DNA of 64,000 bases from positions 17,857,001-17,921,000 of the forward strand of contig NC_003075.7 in the NCBI RefSeq assembly GCF_000001735.4, in the 5' to 3' direction. Positions 1 to 12,131 of this stretch are shown here, piece after piece. The stretch's first letter is position 1; each line of letters starts with the position of its first letter. Made by a program: the position numbers and the translations under genes. The stretch is from Arabidopsis thaliana (Eukaryota; Streptophyta; Magnoliopsida; Brassicales; Brassicaceae). A model generated the notes under the pieces. That model was not told the origin of the DNA, did no database searches, and was given only the letters and a program-made list of their open reading frames with translations.

Positions 1-388
1 GTTGGTGCACCCGAGAAGCCACTCGAGCTACCTGTCATGCCTCTCATCTTTGGTAAGCTATATTTGTAGTAACAAATCCGTATATATATGACTTGTGCTA
101 AATTTGCAATGTTTAGTCAATAACGTGTGAAAATAACATTGAAATTGTGTGTGATTGTGTTATTGTGTCTATATAGAGAGGAAGATGGTAATGGGAAGTA
201 TGATAGGAGGGATAAAAGAGACCCAGGAAATGATAGATATGGCCGGGAAACACAACATCACTGCGGATATTGAGCTTATCTCTGCCGATTATGTCAACAC
301 CGCCATGGAACGGCTAGAGAAAGCCGACGTTAGGTACCGCTTTGTGATTGATGTTGCCAACACATTGAAGCCTAATCCTAATTTATAA
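1..388 (+). CDS. CAD8 (ELI3-2): Cinnamyl alcohol dehydrogenase, 3' end (partial)
   Basis: The last 87 codons of a zinc-dependent alcohol dehydrogenase of the CAD family (MDR superfamily), which reduces hydroxycinnamyl or related aromatic aldehydes with NADPH in the cytosol. Exons are 1-52 and 177-388; codon GAG is split across the intron and the frame stays open to TAA. The visible part is the end of the nucleotide-binding fold, with MGSMIGG, and the usual CAD C-terminus [13 protein letters not shown]. The pathogen-inducible ELI3-2/CAD8 assignment rests on my memory of this C-terminus and the gene order. Catalytic zinc ligands lie upstream of the window. An AATAAA-like signal at about 493 fits polyadenylation. 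Confidence 0.9.
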
Positions 389-907
389 GTTTTAAGCATT
401 AAACTTCCTCAAATGTTATTTTCTTGTTTGGTTTGTCGTACTAATTAAGTTTTGTGTTGTTGTATAACTATATAATTTGGTATGCTTAATCCAATAAATG
501 AATAGTATGATATATATGATAAGATTTTGGGGGTAAGCCAAGAGTTATATATTAGTATCTAAGGTTTGGATAAAGAACAGTACTGTTAAATACCAAAAAT
601 GTAAAGATGATGAAAGAATAAAAATCATTTTACAGTGTGAAAAAAATCAGTTTATCATTAGGTGAGTTATCAACCTGAAATTAGATTACCATGTTCTCGA
701 TCGTGTGATAAATATCTATCTTCATATTGGATGATGGAGCGATAGAAGTGAAAAGTCAAAGAGGATAATAAATGAACCGTATACGACGACTTGTGTTGTG
801 TTGCTTCCAACAAGAGAGGGGACAGTGAAGTTCGAGTTTGTTCCCAATGCGAAAGCACTCCATTCCTTGATATGGCTTCTCTTTCTTTACCTCGTACCTT
901 TTACCAC

Positions 908-910
<3 letters not shown>

Positions 911-942
<32 letters not shown>
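911..942. repeat. (CT)n microsatellite
   Basis: Sixteen uninterrupted CT units about 500 bp upstream of the DOF4.7 start. CT/GA tracts are common in plant 5' flanks; no function is shown here. Confidence 0.95.
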
Positions 943-944
<2 letters not shown>

Positions 945-1121
945 CTAGGTCGATCTTATCTTGTCTTGTCTGAATATTTCATAATATAATGATACAAGAG
1001 ATTTTGCTTGTAACATACGAATGCGTATATTATTTGAAAATTCAAACTTAGGAACATGTTACTGAAGGGAAGCTTTGCTCGACTATATATGTAAATGTTT
1101 TCTTATATATATTTCAAAATC

Positions 1122-1143
1122 ATATATATATATATATATATAT
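1122..1143. repeat. (AT)n microsatellite
   Basis: Eleven AT units in the intergenic region upstream of DOF4.7. Confidence 0.9.
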
Positions 1144-1435
1144 TAATGTAAATTTTTTAGTACTTTGTAATTTAGATAGTTAAATGAACTTGGAAAACTC
1201 TATTAGACTATACACTTGGTAATTAGACACATTTGGTTTGAAAATATTTATTAAAATATGCATATACTAAACAACAAAGCATGCATATGTACATATGTAT
1301 ATACACTTTTATATACGTCATTGTGTTCATATATATACATTCGAAGATTCACGGAAATCACAAGAACTAATCTCTTCTCTCTTGTCCCATATTGCACCAT
1401 CTCCTTCAGAAAAAAATAAAAAGAGTTTATAACTC

Positions 1436-2176
1436 ATGATGACGTCATCCCATCAGAGCAACACCACCGGCTTTAAACCGCGGCGGATCAAGACGACGGC
1501 GAAGCCACCACGTCAGATCAATAACAAAGAACCATCTCCGGCGACGCAGCCGGTGCTCAAGTGTCCGAGATGTGATTCAGTCAACACCAAATTCTGCTAC
1601 TACAACAACTACAGCTTGTCTCAGCCACGTCACTACTGCAAGAACTGTCGTCGTTACTGGACACGTGGCGGCGCCCTCCGTAACGTTCCCATCGGTGGCT
1701 CCACTCGAAACAAGAACAAGCCTTGCAGCCTCCAAGTCATCTCTTCTCCTCCTTTGTTCTCGAACGGGACGTCATCGGCGTCTCGTGAGCTTGTAAGAAA
1801 CCATCCATCGACGGCAATGATGATGATGAGTTCTGGTGGATTCTCCGGCTATATGTTTCCGTTGGATCCTAACTTCAACCTTGCCTCGTCTTCTATCGAG
1901 TCTTTGAGTTCTTTTAACCAAGATTTGCACCAGAAGCTTCAGCAACAAAGACTCGTCACTTCCATGTTTCTCCAAGATTCTCTTCCGGTTAACGAGAAAA
2001 CGGTTATGTTTCAGAACGTAGAGTTGATTCCTCCTTCGACGGTGACGACGGATTGGGTTTTCGATAGGTTCGCCACTGGAGGAGGTGCAACAAGTGGCAA
2101 TCATGAAGATAATGATGATGGGGAGGGTAATTTGGGAAATTGGTTCCATAATGCTAATAATAATGCTCTGCTCTAA
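1436..2176 (+). CDS. DOF4.7: Dof-type zinc-finger transcription factor
   Basis: Intronless 246-residue nuclear transcription factor. The Dof domain spans about residues 41-92 with the C2C2 finger C43-x2-C46-x21-C68-x2-C71, followed by the conserved [20 protein letters not shown] tail that contacts AAAG sites. The basic N-terminus ([13 protein letters not shown]) may act in nuclear import. The C-terminal half is Ser/Asn-rich with a Met run and an acidic stretch near the end (HEDNDDGEG), as in Dof regulatory regions. The ATG at 1436 is the first in frame; a second ATG follows directly. DOF4.7 is known from the literature as a regulator of organ abscission. The first codons overlap a perfect TGACGTCA palindrome. 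Confidence 0.97.
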   Translation: MMTSSHQSNTTGFKPRRIKTTAKPPRQINNKEPSPATQPVLKCPRCDSVNTKFCYYNNYSLSQPRHYCKNCRRYWTRGGALRNVPIGGSTRNKNKPCSLQVISSPPLFSNGTSSASRELVRNHPSTAMMMMSSGGFSGYMFPLDPNFNLASSSIESLSSFNQDLHQKLQQQRLVTSMFLQDSLPVNEKTVMFQNVELIPPSTVTTDWVFDRFATGGGATSGNHEDNDDGEGNLGNWFHNANNNALL

Positions 2177-2581
2177 TTATCAATTATCATTTACTCTCTA
2201 TTTCTCTAAATATTGTAGCTAGCATGCAGAAGCTATGGCTGATAAAACTAGTAATAATTTCCCCTTTGTAATTTTTAGCATAATAAATTTGCTTAATTTC
2301 CAAGAGAAAAAATTAACTTATTAAATTTACTCATTCCTAATTATAAATCGCTGAATCAAGAATTTCTGTGATAATAATCATGTACCAATGTAACTGCATA
2401 GACATTATAATATTATACACGTATAATAAGGTGAAGAAGCAAGAGGAACGTGAAGTAGAAGAGGACAAGTTCAGCTTTAGGCAGAGACATGTGAGAAACT
2501 CATGAACTCTCTTATGTATGTGAGACATTCCCATACATGATGAATTGATGATCATGTCATAGATACATCATACATCCATCA
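2177..2581. other. Tail-to-tail spacer
   Basis: AT-rich 3' flanks of DOF4.7 (+) and the PPR gene (-), with AATAAA-like signals near 2280. No gene seen. Confidence 0.7.
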
Positions 2582-4261
2582 TCATTGGTCTAAAGTCATA
2601 AACTTCTCTATATAACTTGATCCTGGAACCTTCGAGATACCTTTTACCTTCATCAACCTCCTGATTCTCGCAACATCATCCCATCTTCTATTAGCAGCAA
2701 AAATATTAGACAGCAACACATAAACACCACTATCTTCAAACTCAATATCTAAAAAACTATCTAATATCTCTTTAGGAAGCTCCATTAATGTCCCTCTATT
2801 CTTACAAGCACTAAGAATAGCTCCACATATACGTACATCCGGTTTAACCGGCATTGCTTTGACGAGTTCCAATGCTTCATCTAACAATCCAGCTCTACAA
2901 AGCAAATCAATCATGCATCCATAATGTTCTAGCTTAGGAAATAGATTGTATTCTCTGCTTTTCATTTTATGGAAATATCTTCTCCCTTCATCGACTAAAC
3001 CTGTGTGGCAACAAGCATTTAGAGCCGCGAGAAAAGTTACCAGGTTCGGCTTAAAACCTAGCTTAACCATTTCTTCAAAGTATCTAAGGGATTCAAGTCC
3101 ATGCCCATGGATAGCTAAACCACCTAACAGAGCATTCCAAGTAAACACATTCTTACTTCTAATTCCGTTGAAAATCTCCAAAGCTGTTTCGATGTAGCCA
3201 CATTTTGCATACATATCAACAATGGCAGTTCCAATATGCGTATCCCATTTGATTCCAGCGGTTAAAATATACTCATGAACCCATCTTCCGTGATCCACAG
3301 CTCCTAAGCTAGCACACGCAGAGAGAACACTTGTAAGTATATGCCCATCTGGCTTTATACCAGAAGACGTTTGCATCAGAGAAAACAAGTCAATCGCCTC
3401 CTTAGATCTTTCACAGTGAACCAACCCACTAATCATACTATTCCAAGAAACTTTATCTTTCTTTTCCAACTCACCAAAAACTCTCATCGCATCAGACAAT
3501 TGCTCACATTTCACATACATATCTATAAGAGCATTACCAGTCTCTAAGCTGATCAAAGATGCCCTTTTTAAGATCAACCCATGGATTCCTTTCCCTAAAC
3601 TTAAACACCCTACCCGCCCACTTGAGACCAATACACAAACATACGTAGCCAAATTAGGCTCAACATCCATCTTTGAAAACGTATCCAAAGCTTCCTTATA
3701 CAACCCAGTCCTCGTGAAACCAGTTATAATCCCAGTCCACGAAACAACATCTCTCACAGGCATTTCACCGAACACTTTACATGCATTCCTTGATTCTCCA
3801 CACACACCATAAAAATGAACAAGCGAGTTTTGCACATAGATATCATCGTAAAAACCCATCTTCGTAACAATTCCATGAATCTGTTTCCCTTCTCTGATCC
3901 CTGAAAACTTCCCACAAGCCTTAAAAACTGGAGGAAACGTGAACATGTCCGGTGAAAACCCATTACTCACAAATGTTTTGTAAGCAAAAATCGTCACTCT
4001 TGGTTTATCACAAACTGCATAGCTTGATAAAAGCGTGTTGTATGAGAAAGAGCTCAACACAGAACGGATACTGTGGAGAATTACAGAGCTGTAAGATGCA
4101 AAATCTGCGGATTTGCCCAGAAAGGTCACGACTTTGTTGATGATTAAGTCATCACGAAGAAGATCACGAGTAATCAATTGAGTCTGTATCTGTTTGAAAA
4201 CGCGAAGAGAGCTGCATCGGCTGATCAATTCCAGAAGAACTGATTTCTCCGGCAAATACAT
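2582..4261 (-). CDS. Pentatricopeptide repeat protein, PLS/E class
   Basis: Intronless 559-residue PPR protein (At4g38010 by position). After a short N-terminal segment it has a run of PLS-type repeats, with typical signatures such as FTFPPVFKACGKF, VVSWTGIITGFTRTG, ALIDMYVKC and TFLAALNACCHTGLVDEG. It ends with an E-motif region (PVKPDVRICGAILSACKNRG to GISKVPGSSYIE). It stops before any DYW deaminase domain. E-class PPRs are typically organellar C-to-U RNA-editing specificity factors that recruit a DYW protein in trans; that role here is inferred. The ATG at 4261 is the first Met of the frame. It is divergent from the SpoU methyltransferase gene, with about 300 bp between start codons. Confidence 0.95.
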   Translation of the reverse strand: MYLPEKSVLLELISRCSSLRVFKQIQTQLITRDLLRDDLIINKVVTFLGKSADFASYSSVILHSIRSVLSSFSYNTLLSSYAVCDKPRVTIFAYKTFVSNGFSPDMFTFPPVFKACGKFSGIREGKQIHGIVTKMGFYDDIYVQNSLVHFYGVCGESRNACKVFGEMPVRDVVSWTGIITGFTRTGLYKEALDTFSKMDVEPNLATYVCVLVSSGRVGCLSLGKGIHGLILKRASLISLETGNALIDMYVKCEQLSDAMRVFGELEKKDKVSWNSMISGLVHCERSKEAIDLFSLMQTSSGIKPDGHILTSVLSACASLGAVDHGRWVHEYILTAGIKWDTHIGTAIVDMYAKCGYIETALEIFNGIRSKNVFTWNALLGGLAIHGHGLESLRYFEEMVKLGFKPNLVTFLAALNACCHTGLVDEGRRYFHKMKSREYNLFPKLEHYGCMIDLLCRAGLLDEALELVKAMPVKPDVRICGAILSACKNRGTLMELPKEILDSFLDIEFEDSGVYVLLSNIFAANRRWDDVARIRRLMKVKGISKVPGSSYIEKFMTLDQ

Positions 4262-4567
4262 CTAGTCGCAAATAGTGATCAAACAATCACATGGGGGTTC
4301 TATGTTAATCTGCATTTGTAGAACGAGTTCGATTCACAGAAAGAACCAAATTTGCAGATTCATAGACGGAGAAGAAGCGGAAGACTGAAACAGAGAGCTA
4401 ACCTGAGGATGACGAAGAGGGTTTACCGTTAAAACCACTTATTGGGCCTATTATTGGGCCTATCTTTTTAACAGATTGGGCTTTTCTATAAAATTCTTAG
4501 ACCTCTCTAGACTCTAGGCTTCACCGGAGAAAGAAGAGAAATCAATCGGATTAGTTGCAGAAGTGCA
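4262..4567. promoter_or_regulatory. Bidirectional promoter with three Site II elements
   Basis: The 306-bp gap between the divergent PPR and SpoU genes holds TGGGCC at 4443-4448 and 4455-4460 and TGGGCT at 4477-4482. TGGGCY is the Site II element known from promoters of plant ribosomal-protein, cell-cycle and organelle-biogenesis genes. All three lie nearer the SpoU start (about 85-125 bp upstream), a plausible core-promoter position. Confidence 0.6.
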
Positions 4568-6010
4568 ATGCATTGCGGATGTGTATTCGCTTCACAAACT
4601 GTGTCATCACTTCTCCCATTTGAAATTAAAACCTATGCGTCAAAGCTTCGAGCTTCGTCAGCCCAATTACCGAGAACCCAGATTCAGATAAACCCTTCAG
4701 ATGATCTCTCTATCTACGGTTCAGATAAATCTCCGGCGAATAGAGTTTCGTTGCCGTCTCATGTAAATTCTATCACCAGTACTACAAACCCTTTTGTCAA
4801 ACACTGCTTGAAGCTCCGCCAAAGTTCCTCGTATCGCCACGCTCATGGCTCTGTTCTTGTCGTCGGAACTATCCCCATCAGGTATGTATCAGTGATCTTG
4901 TACTCTTTATTTTTTTTCATTGCTACTGAGAGAATTGTGGAAAGTAGTTTCCTTTTTTACTGTGTTCGATTGATTTCATGTGAAATTGAGTTTCAAGGAG
5001 ATAACTTTAAAGGCGTTGTTCACAGGGAAGTATGTATGTTTCAAACGAATAAGCAAGGAATGACCACTGAAATTGAGTGCCTACTTCTTCATGAGGAAGC
5101 TAAGATTCCACAAGGATTAGAGAGTCTAAGTATCCGAATTGTTAGAGTAAGTTCTTTAGTGATGAAGAAACTCTCTGGAGTGCAATCTACTGAATCTGTT
5201 GAAGCCATTGCCTTGATGAGAATCCCTAGCAGCTTTACTGATCTTAAAGATGATAAAGACATCATAACAGACTGCAACAAATGGTTCCCTTCTGCTCACA
5301 GAGTTCTTGTTCTGGACAGCATACAGGTTTAACCGTAACTTCTTATCCTTATGAGCTTTTGCTGGATTGTTTTAGAGAACAAAATCTTGACGCTTAGTTT
5401 AGTGATCATGTCTTGATCAGGGAAGGGAATTTGGATTGGTAATAGTTGTCTTTCGATGTTGTTGCAGGATCCAGGGAACCTTGGCACATTAGTCAGATCA
5501 GCTATGGCTTTTAATTGGGTATATATGATCAGCTTTTCTTCTCAATTCGTTGGAAATGGCATCTGATAGAAATCTCTAGTGAGATGATTATCACTATCTG
5601 GCTAATGTTTTTGTCAGGATGGTGCATTTCTACTTCCGGGTTGTTGCGATCCGTACAACGACAAAGCTCTTCGAGCAAGCCGAGGTGCTTCGTTTCAGCT
5701 ACCTATAGTTTCCGGGAATTGGAACCATCTTAAGCTTCTAGAAAATGAGTTCCAGATGAAGCTATTAGCTGGTCATCCAGCAACGACTACTCAGAAACTG
5801 AAACCTGTCTCCAAACTTTCGGTAGAGTTTGCTCAATCTTTAGCAGAGAAGCCTTTATGCTTGATTTTAGGTAGTGAAGGGAATGGTTTGTCTGAGCAGG
5901 CACGGAAAGTATGCGTGCTAGTGAGCATTCCCATGGCAGGTGACTTTGAATCTCTTAACGTCTCTGTTGCTGGTGGTATTTTCTTGTACATGCTTCAAAA
6001 TCTTGTTTAG
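4568..6010 (+). CDS. SpoU/TrmH-type tRNA/rRNA 2'-O-methyltransferase
   Basis: Exons 4568-4881, 5026-5326, 5468-5518 and 5618-6010 give 352 residues (At4g38020 by position). The C-terminal SPOUT methyltransferase domain carries the three SpoU motifs: motif 1 [12 protein letters not shown], motif 2 [11 protein letters not shown] and motif 3 [18 protein letters not shown], which form the knotted SAM-binding site and RNA-methylating centre. The N-terminal 40 residues are Ser/Ala-rich with few acids, like an organelle transit peptide. A substrate-binding domain resembling the SpoU N-terminal domain follows ([14 protein letters not shown]). The first intron (144 bp) has no stop and is a multiple of three, so its retention would insert 48 residues. 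The RNA target is unknown. Confidence 0.95.
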
Positions 6011-6205
6011 GTTGTAAAACCAAAATATAAACTTGAAAACAGTTATGGATCTTATAATGCTACAAATCATATTCAAAATCCAAATCAATTTTATAAATAA
6101 ATCCATCAAAAGTCAGTAAATCTCAAAACCCCTTTTTGATCTACACAATTTCCTAACAACAGTGTTAAAAAAAAATAAAAAAAATCCTAACTATACTGTA
6201 TGATT

Positions 6206-9200
6206 CTAAGCTCTAGAAGGCTCTTCTAGACGAATGTAATCATACATAAGACCTTCAAATGGTCCTTGTGCTTTAGGCTGTCGAAGATAAATCGTGTTGG
6301 TCCCGGTTCTTAGCAACCTTCCAGGCACATCGATGGTATAAAGCCGGTACATTCCATGGATTCCATGTCTTGCTATAGCATTGTCTTTTCCGATAGTACC
6401 CGTTGAGAAAAACGGCCACGAGTTTTGGTTATTGATCCGAACTTGTAGATTAGCCCATGCAGCCGAGGCTAAAGCTACCTGCAATGTGTAGCTGCCTCGC
6501 GAGTTTACGTATGGAAGATGAAACACGATCTGCCATATTGTTGGTACGTACGTTAAATCACCGGTTTTCCTGCAGAAGAAGCGAATCGAAGTTAATGTTA
6601 ATTCAAGAATTCACTGAAAGTTTCAAACTTTTTGTTTTCATGTAACTTCTAACCTTGTGACTTGGGCGTAGAACCAGTCTTGGCTATAGTTACTAACTCC
6701 AACTGTGTAGACGAGATCATGAGTTGGATATAACTCTGTGTATCGTTGCCACAGTCCGTACTGTCTAAACCTGTGAAACAAACCAAACCAAATCGGAATC
6801 ATCAGAACCAAAACCGGTTTCGGAACAATGTGAACTGGAACTATGAGGATTTGAAGACTTACTTGTCGGTGTGGTTTAGGTATAACGGATTCATTGTATC
6901 CTTGTATGGCTCCGGTATAAAGTATTCTCGAGCGGTTCGATCCGGTACACCAATCTCCCATAACGTTGGACCGTTCCTAGGTGGCTTGTACACGACTCTA
7001 CCGAGACTAATCACTGAACCTGCAGCTACGTTAACAAGGTTTTGGTATCGAAAGTCCCCGATAAAACCAGGAACCCATCCATACAGATTGTAAGTTCCCG
7101 GTCTAACGTTTTCTATCGTGAAGTAACCGGTTTCGTTCGTCTTGGTCCAAAACTGATATCCCTGGACGCAAAAAAAGAAAAAAATCAACGATCGATACAT
7201 GTTATTGATAATTCAGTTACATTGAAGAAGATGGATCAAAGTGTAAATGTGTAATAATAATAAACCTTAGTATTTGTCTGCCACGAACCAGCTTCTCCCG
7301 GCGGTGCTAAACCGACATATGCAGATTTTCCCGGCGTCAAGAATCTGAAAAATATTTGCCGATGTTGTAATAAAAGGTCAAAATTAACTTTTGATTAAAT
7401 AACTACGAGTAAAATAAATATATACCTGTCGTTGACTAGTAGACGACCAGTGACGCTTCCTCTTTCTCGACGAGAAAGATAGTCAGAGGATGCTACAAAA
7501 TCGTACGGCCAGGCTTTGACTTCTTTTTCGGACTGAAAATTGATATAACTAAAATTAATGACTTATCTTTGTAAATTACTTTAAATTAATAAAGTAAAAG
7601 ACAATTAAAAAAATAACCTGTTGTTTAGCATCTTCCCATAACAAATCTTGAGGCTTATTGTTGCTGGTAGAATCAGAGTTTAAGTAAATAAAAACAGGTC
7701 CCAAGACCTTTTTCCACGCTTCACCAGGTCTGTAATGTGCCTCCATGTCCGCACCAACATAATGTCCGCTTATAAAAGTCTGCATATGCAAATCAGTTAA
7801 GTAACGAAAACATTAATACTACTATATATAGTACCAAAAATGTAATCTATGCTTAATAGCTTTGGACGATGTCTTTACCGTGATGGCCGTGGGTCCGACG
7901 TGAGACGTGAGCTCTTGTTTGATCGGTCCACCGGAGCGATATTCACCGCTTGGTGAGATGATCCAAAAGCCGACACGGGACTTGGTTGAGATCCAACCGT
8001 GCACTTTGTTGTCTTTGATCTCACATGTGTACTGGTACTTATCATCCACCTAATATATATCATTCAAATTAACGATCAAAATTCGAGACTTCGGATGCAA
8101 GAACAATTAAATATTGCATCCAAAACCGTATGCAAAAGACTAGGTACCTGGTTTTTGAACATGGAGTTATGAGGATGAGTCAATTGTACAGCCTCTTTAT
8201 AACCAAGAGCCTTGGCATGACCACGTTTGATGTCACGGTCATCTTCCGTTGGCATTTCTCTTTGTCGATTATCCGCCACCGCCATGTAATGAAATCTACA
8301 AACATATTTTGTGATAGTTTAGATAAACTCTTTTTTTTTTTTTTATAAAAACAAATAATTAACAAAACATTGGAATCGTATAAGATACCTCTCAGGGTTG
8401 AGTTTGAAAGCGATTCGAATTAAACCCATGTCGAGTTCTGGCCATTCGGGAAGTCTCTCGAAGATTCCGTACATGTAGATTCCTGAAGTATTTCTACGTA
8501 TGATATACCTCTTGTCTACGTTTAATGGAATATGACCATCCTCCCATGTTCTAGAGAACGATATCTCCACTTGTTCTTGGGTTTGAGTGATGATTCTAAA
8601 ATTTGTTCCTTCGATTCTGAACCGAAAAATAAATATGAGTTTATAAATTAGAAAAGATTCATTAAAATTATAAACCCTAAGATAAGTTAGATACTTGCTC
8701 TATAAATGTGAACGTGTGTATGTTTTATTAAATAATTTAAACTGACAAATCAGACGAAGTATTAAGTAACTAACCTAGTTTAATTACCGATCTAAGCCGC
8801 CTTGGCGAATGTTTGTTCCTTGCCATGTTATGTCCCAGTACCTACATAAAATCAAAGTAATAAATCAGGACAATTTTATGTACTTACATTACATAAGCTT
8901 TTTGAGAAATAATAATTGATTACTACAATATTAGTTTACTGAAAATTACTCACCCTCTATCTCGGAGATGTGGATGAAGAACATTATCAATTCCTTTGTA
9001 TTTGATCCCAGTTATAAGTCCTTGAGGATTCGAGAAACTGACTCTGATTATCCCATTGTCCACTATCACCTGAAAATTATTAGTTTTATATGTACGTTAG
9101 AATGTATAATCATCCGATTATTGATTAAAAAATACTATTGAATTATCATTAACCCTATATACCTCTCTAGTCCCATGATGTCTGCTTCTTATCTGCTGCA

Positions 9201-9730
9201 CTGTTGGAGCTCTTGCACTTATTCCATCTAAGTTCCTGTACAATTTTAATAATTACGCATAAATAAAGCCAATGCATTGAATACTGAAAACGCACACTTA
9301 TAATTAAATTAATTGTAAGGCAAAGAGAGGGAGTTGAAGTTTGTTTCTAAAAAACAAGATCGATTGTTACAAGTTAATTAATACACACGTTATGATCCTA
9401 AAAACAAACTTCTTAATTTTATATGCATCAAGAAGTTTTTTTTCCCTTGTTGATAATCAAAAATTTTATGTCAAAATCTAGAATTACTTCAAACTCATAC
9501 GAGAGTCATCACAATTGCTAGCTAAAAACACCAATGAAATATGTATGAGAATCGAGAAACATGTGAATTTTGTGCACATACAACGTATATGTGGATATGT
9601 GTTTCATCGCAACTTGTGAAGAAAAAAAGAAAAAAAAAACTGACCTTGTCGGCTTGGAAAAGGAGAGTGGAAGAAGAAGCAACAGAAGGAAACAAATAAA
9701 TAACGAAGCGATCTTCTTCTGCGATACCAT
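6206..9730 (-). CDS. Rhamnogalacturonan lyase (PL4 family), secreted
   Basis: Thirteen exons (minus order): 9645-9730, 9163-9235, 8954-9069, 8788-8841, 8389-8616, 8148-8295, 7879-8049, 7618-7779, 7426-7532, 7266-7344, 6863-7161, 6654-6770, 6206-6569. They join to 667 residues without a frame break (At4g38030 by position). A signal peptide ([24 protein letters not shown]) sends it to the wall. The catalytic beta domain (about 30-350) is followed by a fibronectin-III-like domain ([37 protein letters not shown]) and a C-terminal carbohydrate-binding-like beta domain ending [15 protein letters not shown]4 enzymes cut rhamnogalacturonan I by beta-elimination. Activity of this copy is inferred. It is divergent from the exostosin gene. 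Confidence 0.94.
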
Positions 9731-10500
9731 CTTTTCTTCCAGAAACTCGAGATTTGAAATAATTAATGTTTAAGAATAAGATCTTTGCTTCTATGCATAT
9801 ATTTTATATGCGTGTGTGTTGTTAAACAAAGTCCAAGACTAAACGGGAATAGTAGGTGCACCAAAACCTAACTAGGAGTTACTTTGACTTGTGAATGCTG
9901 ACATTATTAGAACATTAGACTTCTAATATGACTTAGATTCATAGAAGATAATACGTAAAAGATTTAGTTTCTGGTATTTTTCCATTTTTTTTTTTGTGTA
10001 TTTCCTTTTTTTTGTTTAATAGAAGTAATAAAGAATACGGAGGATAATAATGACAATATTCCTGATGAGAAAGTTGATAATTTTCTAAAAGTTTCACAAA
10101 TCTTGAGCATGTATATATTGTGAAGTGTTGTGTTCATTGTAACGTCGGATTGATTGCATGAATTAAATGAATATGACAAACTATTTGAGAATGTAAATAA
10201 TGTTTTCTTGTCCTACGTATGACATTATATCATCTATACATGAATGACGTCCATGGCGGTTATATTTGAATAATTGAAAAATACATGATTTTGCTTCAAA
10301 AATAGATTGACCTAAGTCCATGATTTTGCTTTAATTAAGAGTTAAGACAAACAAAAACTACAATCTAAATAAATAATGATAAAAAATAATAATATAAAAA
10401 TATTTTTAGTAAATTAATCAAAAAAAAAAGAGAGCATGTGAGCTCACACATAAGACAGCAAAAAGAGCTAAATGCAGAGAGCTTCAGATCCGACCAAACA
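9731..10500. other. Divergent promoter region
   Basis: A 770-bp AT-rich spacer between the lyase (-) and the exostosin (+). No gene supported; frames starting at GTG or TTG here are not plant starts. The ATG at 10436 is out of frame with the exostosin ATG at 10501. Confidence 0.6.
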
Positions 10501-12131
10501 ATGACGATCGTTAAACCGTCGCAGTTCTCATTCTCCGGCGGCGGATCTTCGCCGTTATGTTCACTCAAAAGCTCACTCCTCACCGTCGCTATTCTCACTT
10601 TCATTTCCCTCTTCTACCTCTCTCTCAATTCCTTACGCACTTCGCCGCCGTCTCCTGTCATCGTGGTAACACCGATTCATGTTCCTCATACCTTCGTGAA
10701 TGAGTATAAGACTGATAACGAAACACCGACGATGGAAGAAGAAACCTACTCCGATGTTTATCACTCACCGGAGGCTTTCCGATTGAATTACGCCGAGATG
10801 GAGAAGAGATTCAAGGTTTATATTTATCCCGACGGCGATCCAAATACGTTTTATCAAACGCCGAGGAAAGTCACCGGTAAATACGCTAGTGAGGGGTACT
10901 TCTTCCAGAACATTAGAGAGAGTCGATTTCGAACCCTAGATCCAGATGAAGCAGATCTCTTCTTCATTCCAATCTCTTGTCACAAGATGCGAGGCAAAGT
11001 AAGAATTTACAAGTTTTGATTCACTGAGAATTTGCAATTTCATGAATTTGATGATTGAATTGTGATGATCTTTGTTGTGCAGGGAACATCATATGAAAAT
11101 ATGACTGTGATTGTTCAAAACTATGTTGATGGATTGATAGCTAAGTATCCTTATTGGAATAGAACTTTAGGAGCAGATCACTTCTTTGTTACATGTCATG
11201 ATGTTGGTGTTAGAGCATTTGAGGGATCTCCGCTTCTGATTAAGAATACTATTAGGGTTGTGTGCTCACCTAGCTACAATGTTGGTTTCATTCCTCACAA
11301 AGATGTTGCTTTGCCTCAAGTTCTTCAGCCATTTGCTCTCCCTGCTGGTGGAAATGATGTTGAGAATCGGTAAACTAAGTCCTCCCTCTTTTATTAGGAA
11401 CTCTGGTAGATCCTGGAGTTGTATTGTTGGCTCAATGTTACTAATACTGTTAAATGGTGGTGTTACAGGACGACTCTTGGTTTTTGGGCTGGTCATCGAA
11501 ATTCTAAGATACGGGTTATACTTGCTCATGTGTGGGAAAACGACACAGAGCTTGATATTTCAAACAACAGAATTAACAGAGCTACAGGGCATTTGGTGTA
11601 TCAGAAGAGATTCTACCGGACTAAATTCTGCATATGCCCTGGTGGTTCTCAAGTAAACAGCGCTCGCATAACGGACTCGATCCATTACGGATGTATTCCT
11701 GGTACATGTTCTTATACTCTTTCTGCACTCGTCAAAACGATATACCTTCAAAGAAACTGAACTAATGCATCTTGTTATTTTGTCGGCATTTGTTTTTGGC
11801 CAGTCATATTATCAGACTACTACGACCTCCCTTTCAACGACATCCTGAATTGGCGAAAATTTGCGGTTGTACTCAGAGAGCAAGATGTCTATAACCTTAA
11901 GCAGATCCTCAAGAACATACCTCACTCAGAGTTTGTTTCGTTGCATAACAACTTGGTCAAGGTAAAGAGAATTTCACCATCTTATCCAGTATTGTATACA
12001 AGAAGCTGATTGGTTTTGTTGTTGTGCAGGTGCAGAAGCATTTTCAATGGAACTCACCTCCAGTCAAATTCGACGCATTTCACATGATCATGTATGAACT
12101 ATGGTTACGCCACCATGTCGTCAAGTACTGA
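10501..12131 (+). CDS. Exostosin-type glycosyltransferase (GT47)
   Basis: Exons 10501-10998, 11083-11369, 11469-11701, 11804-11961 and 12030-12131 give 425 residues (At4g38040 by position). It is a type II Golgi membrane protein: a short cytosolic tail, one membrane anchor at about residues 22-46 (SLLTVAILTFISLFYLSLN), a Pro/Thr stem, then the exostosin domain (FKVYIYPDG, GKYASEGYFFQNI, DADLFFIPIS-like, HFFVTCHDVG, KFCICPGGSQVNSARITDSI). GT47 enzymes transfer sugars to wall polysaccharides; donor and acceptor are not evident. The CPGG..SARI block corresponds to the donor-sugar site. ATG 10501 is the first ATG of the frame. Confidence 0.95.

Larger units (their letters stand above)
389..1435. 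other. Intergenic: CAD8 3' region and DOF4.7 promoter
   Basis: No supported gene. It holds the CAD8 3' UTR, a pure CT microsatellite (about 911-942), an AT microsatellite (about 1122-1143) and a TATA-like ATATATA stretch near 1329-1337, about 100 bp before the DOF4.7 ATG. The short open frames at 670-989 are low-complexity or antisense frames with no recognisable domain. Confidence 0.7.

Noticed and set aside
10436-10500. Possible upstream start for the exostosin gene
   Set aside because: The open frame extends back to a GTG at 10438, but the nearby ATG at 10436 is out of frame. ATG 10501 gives the known 425-residue length.
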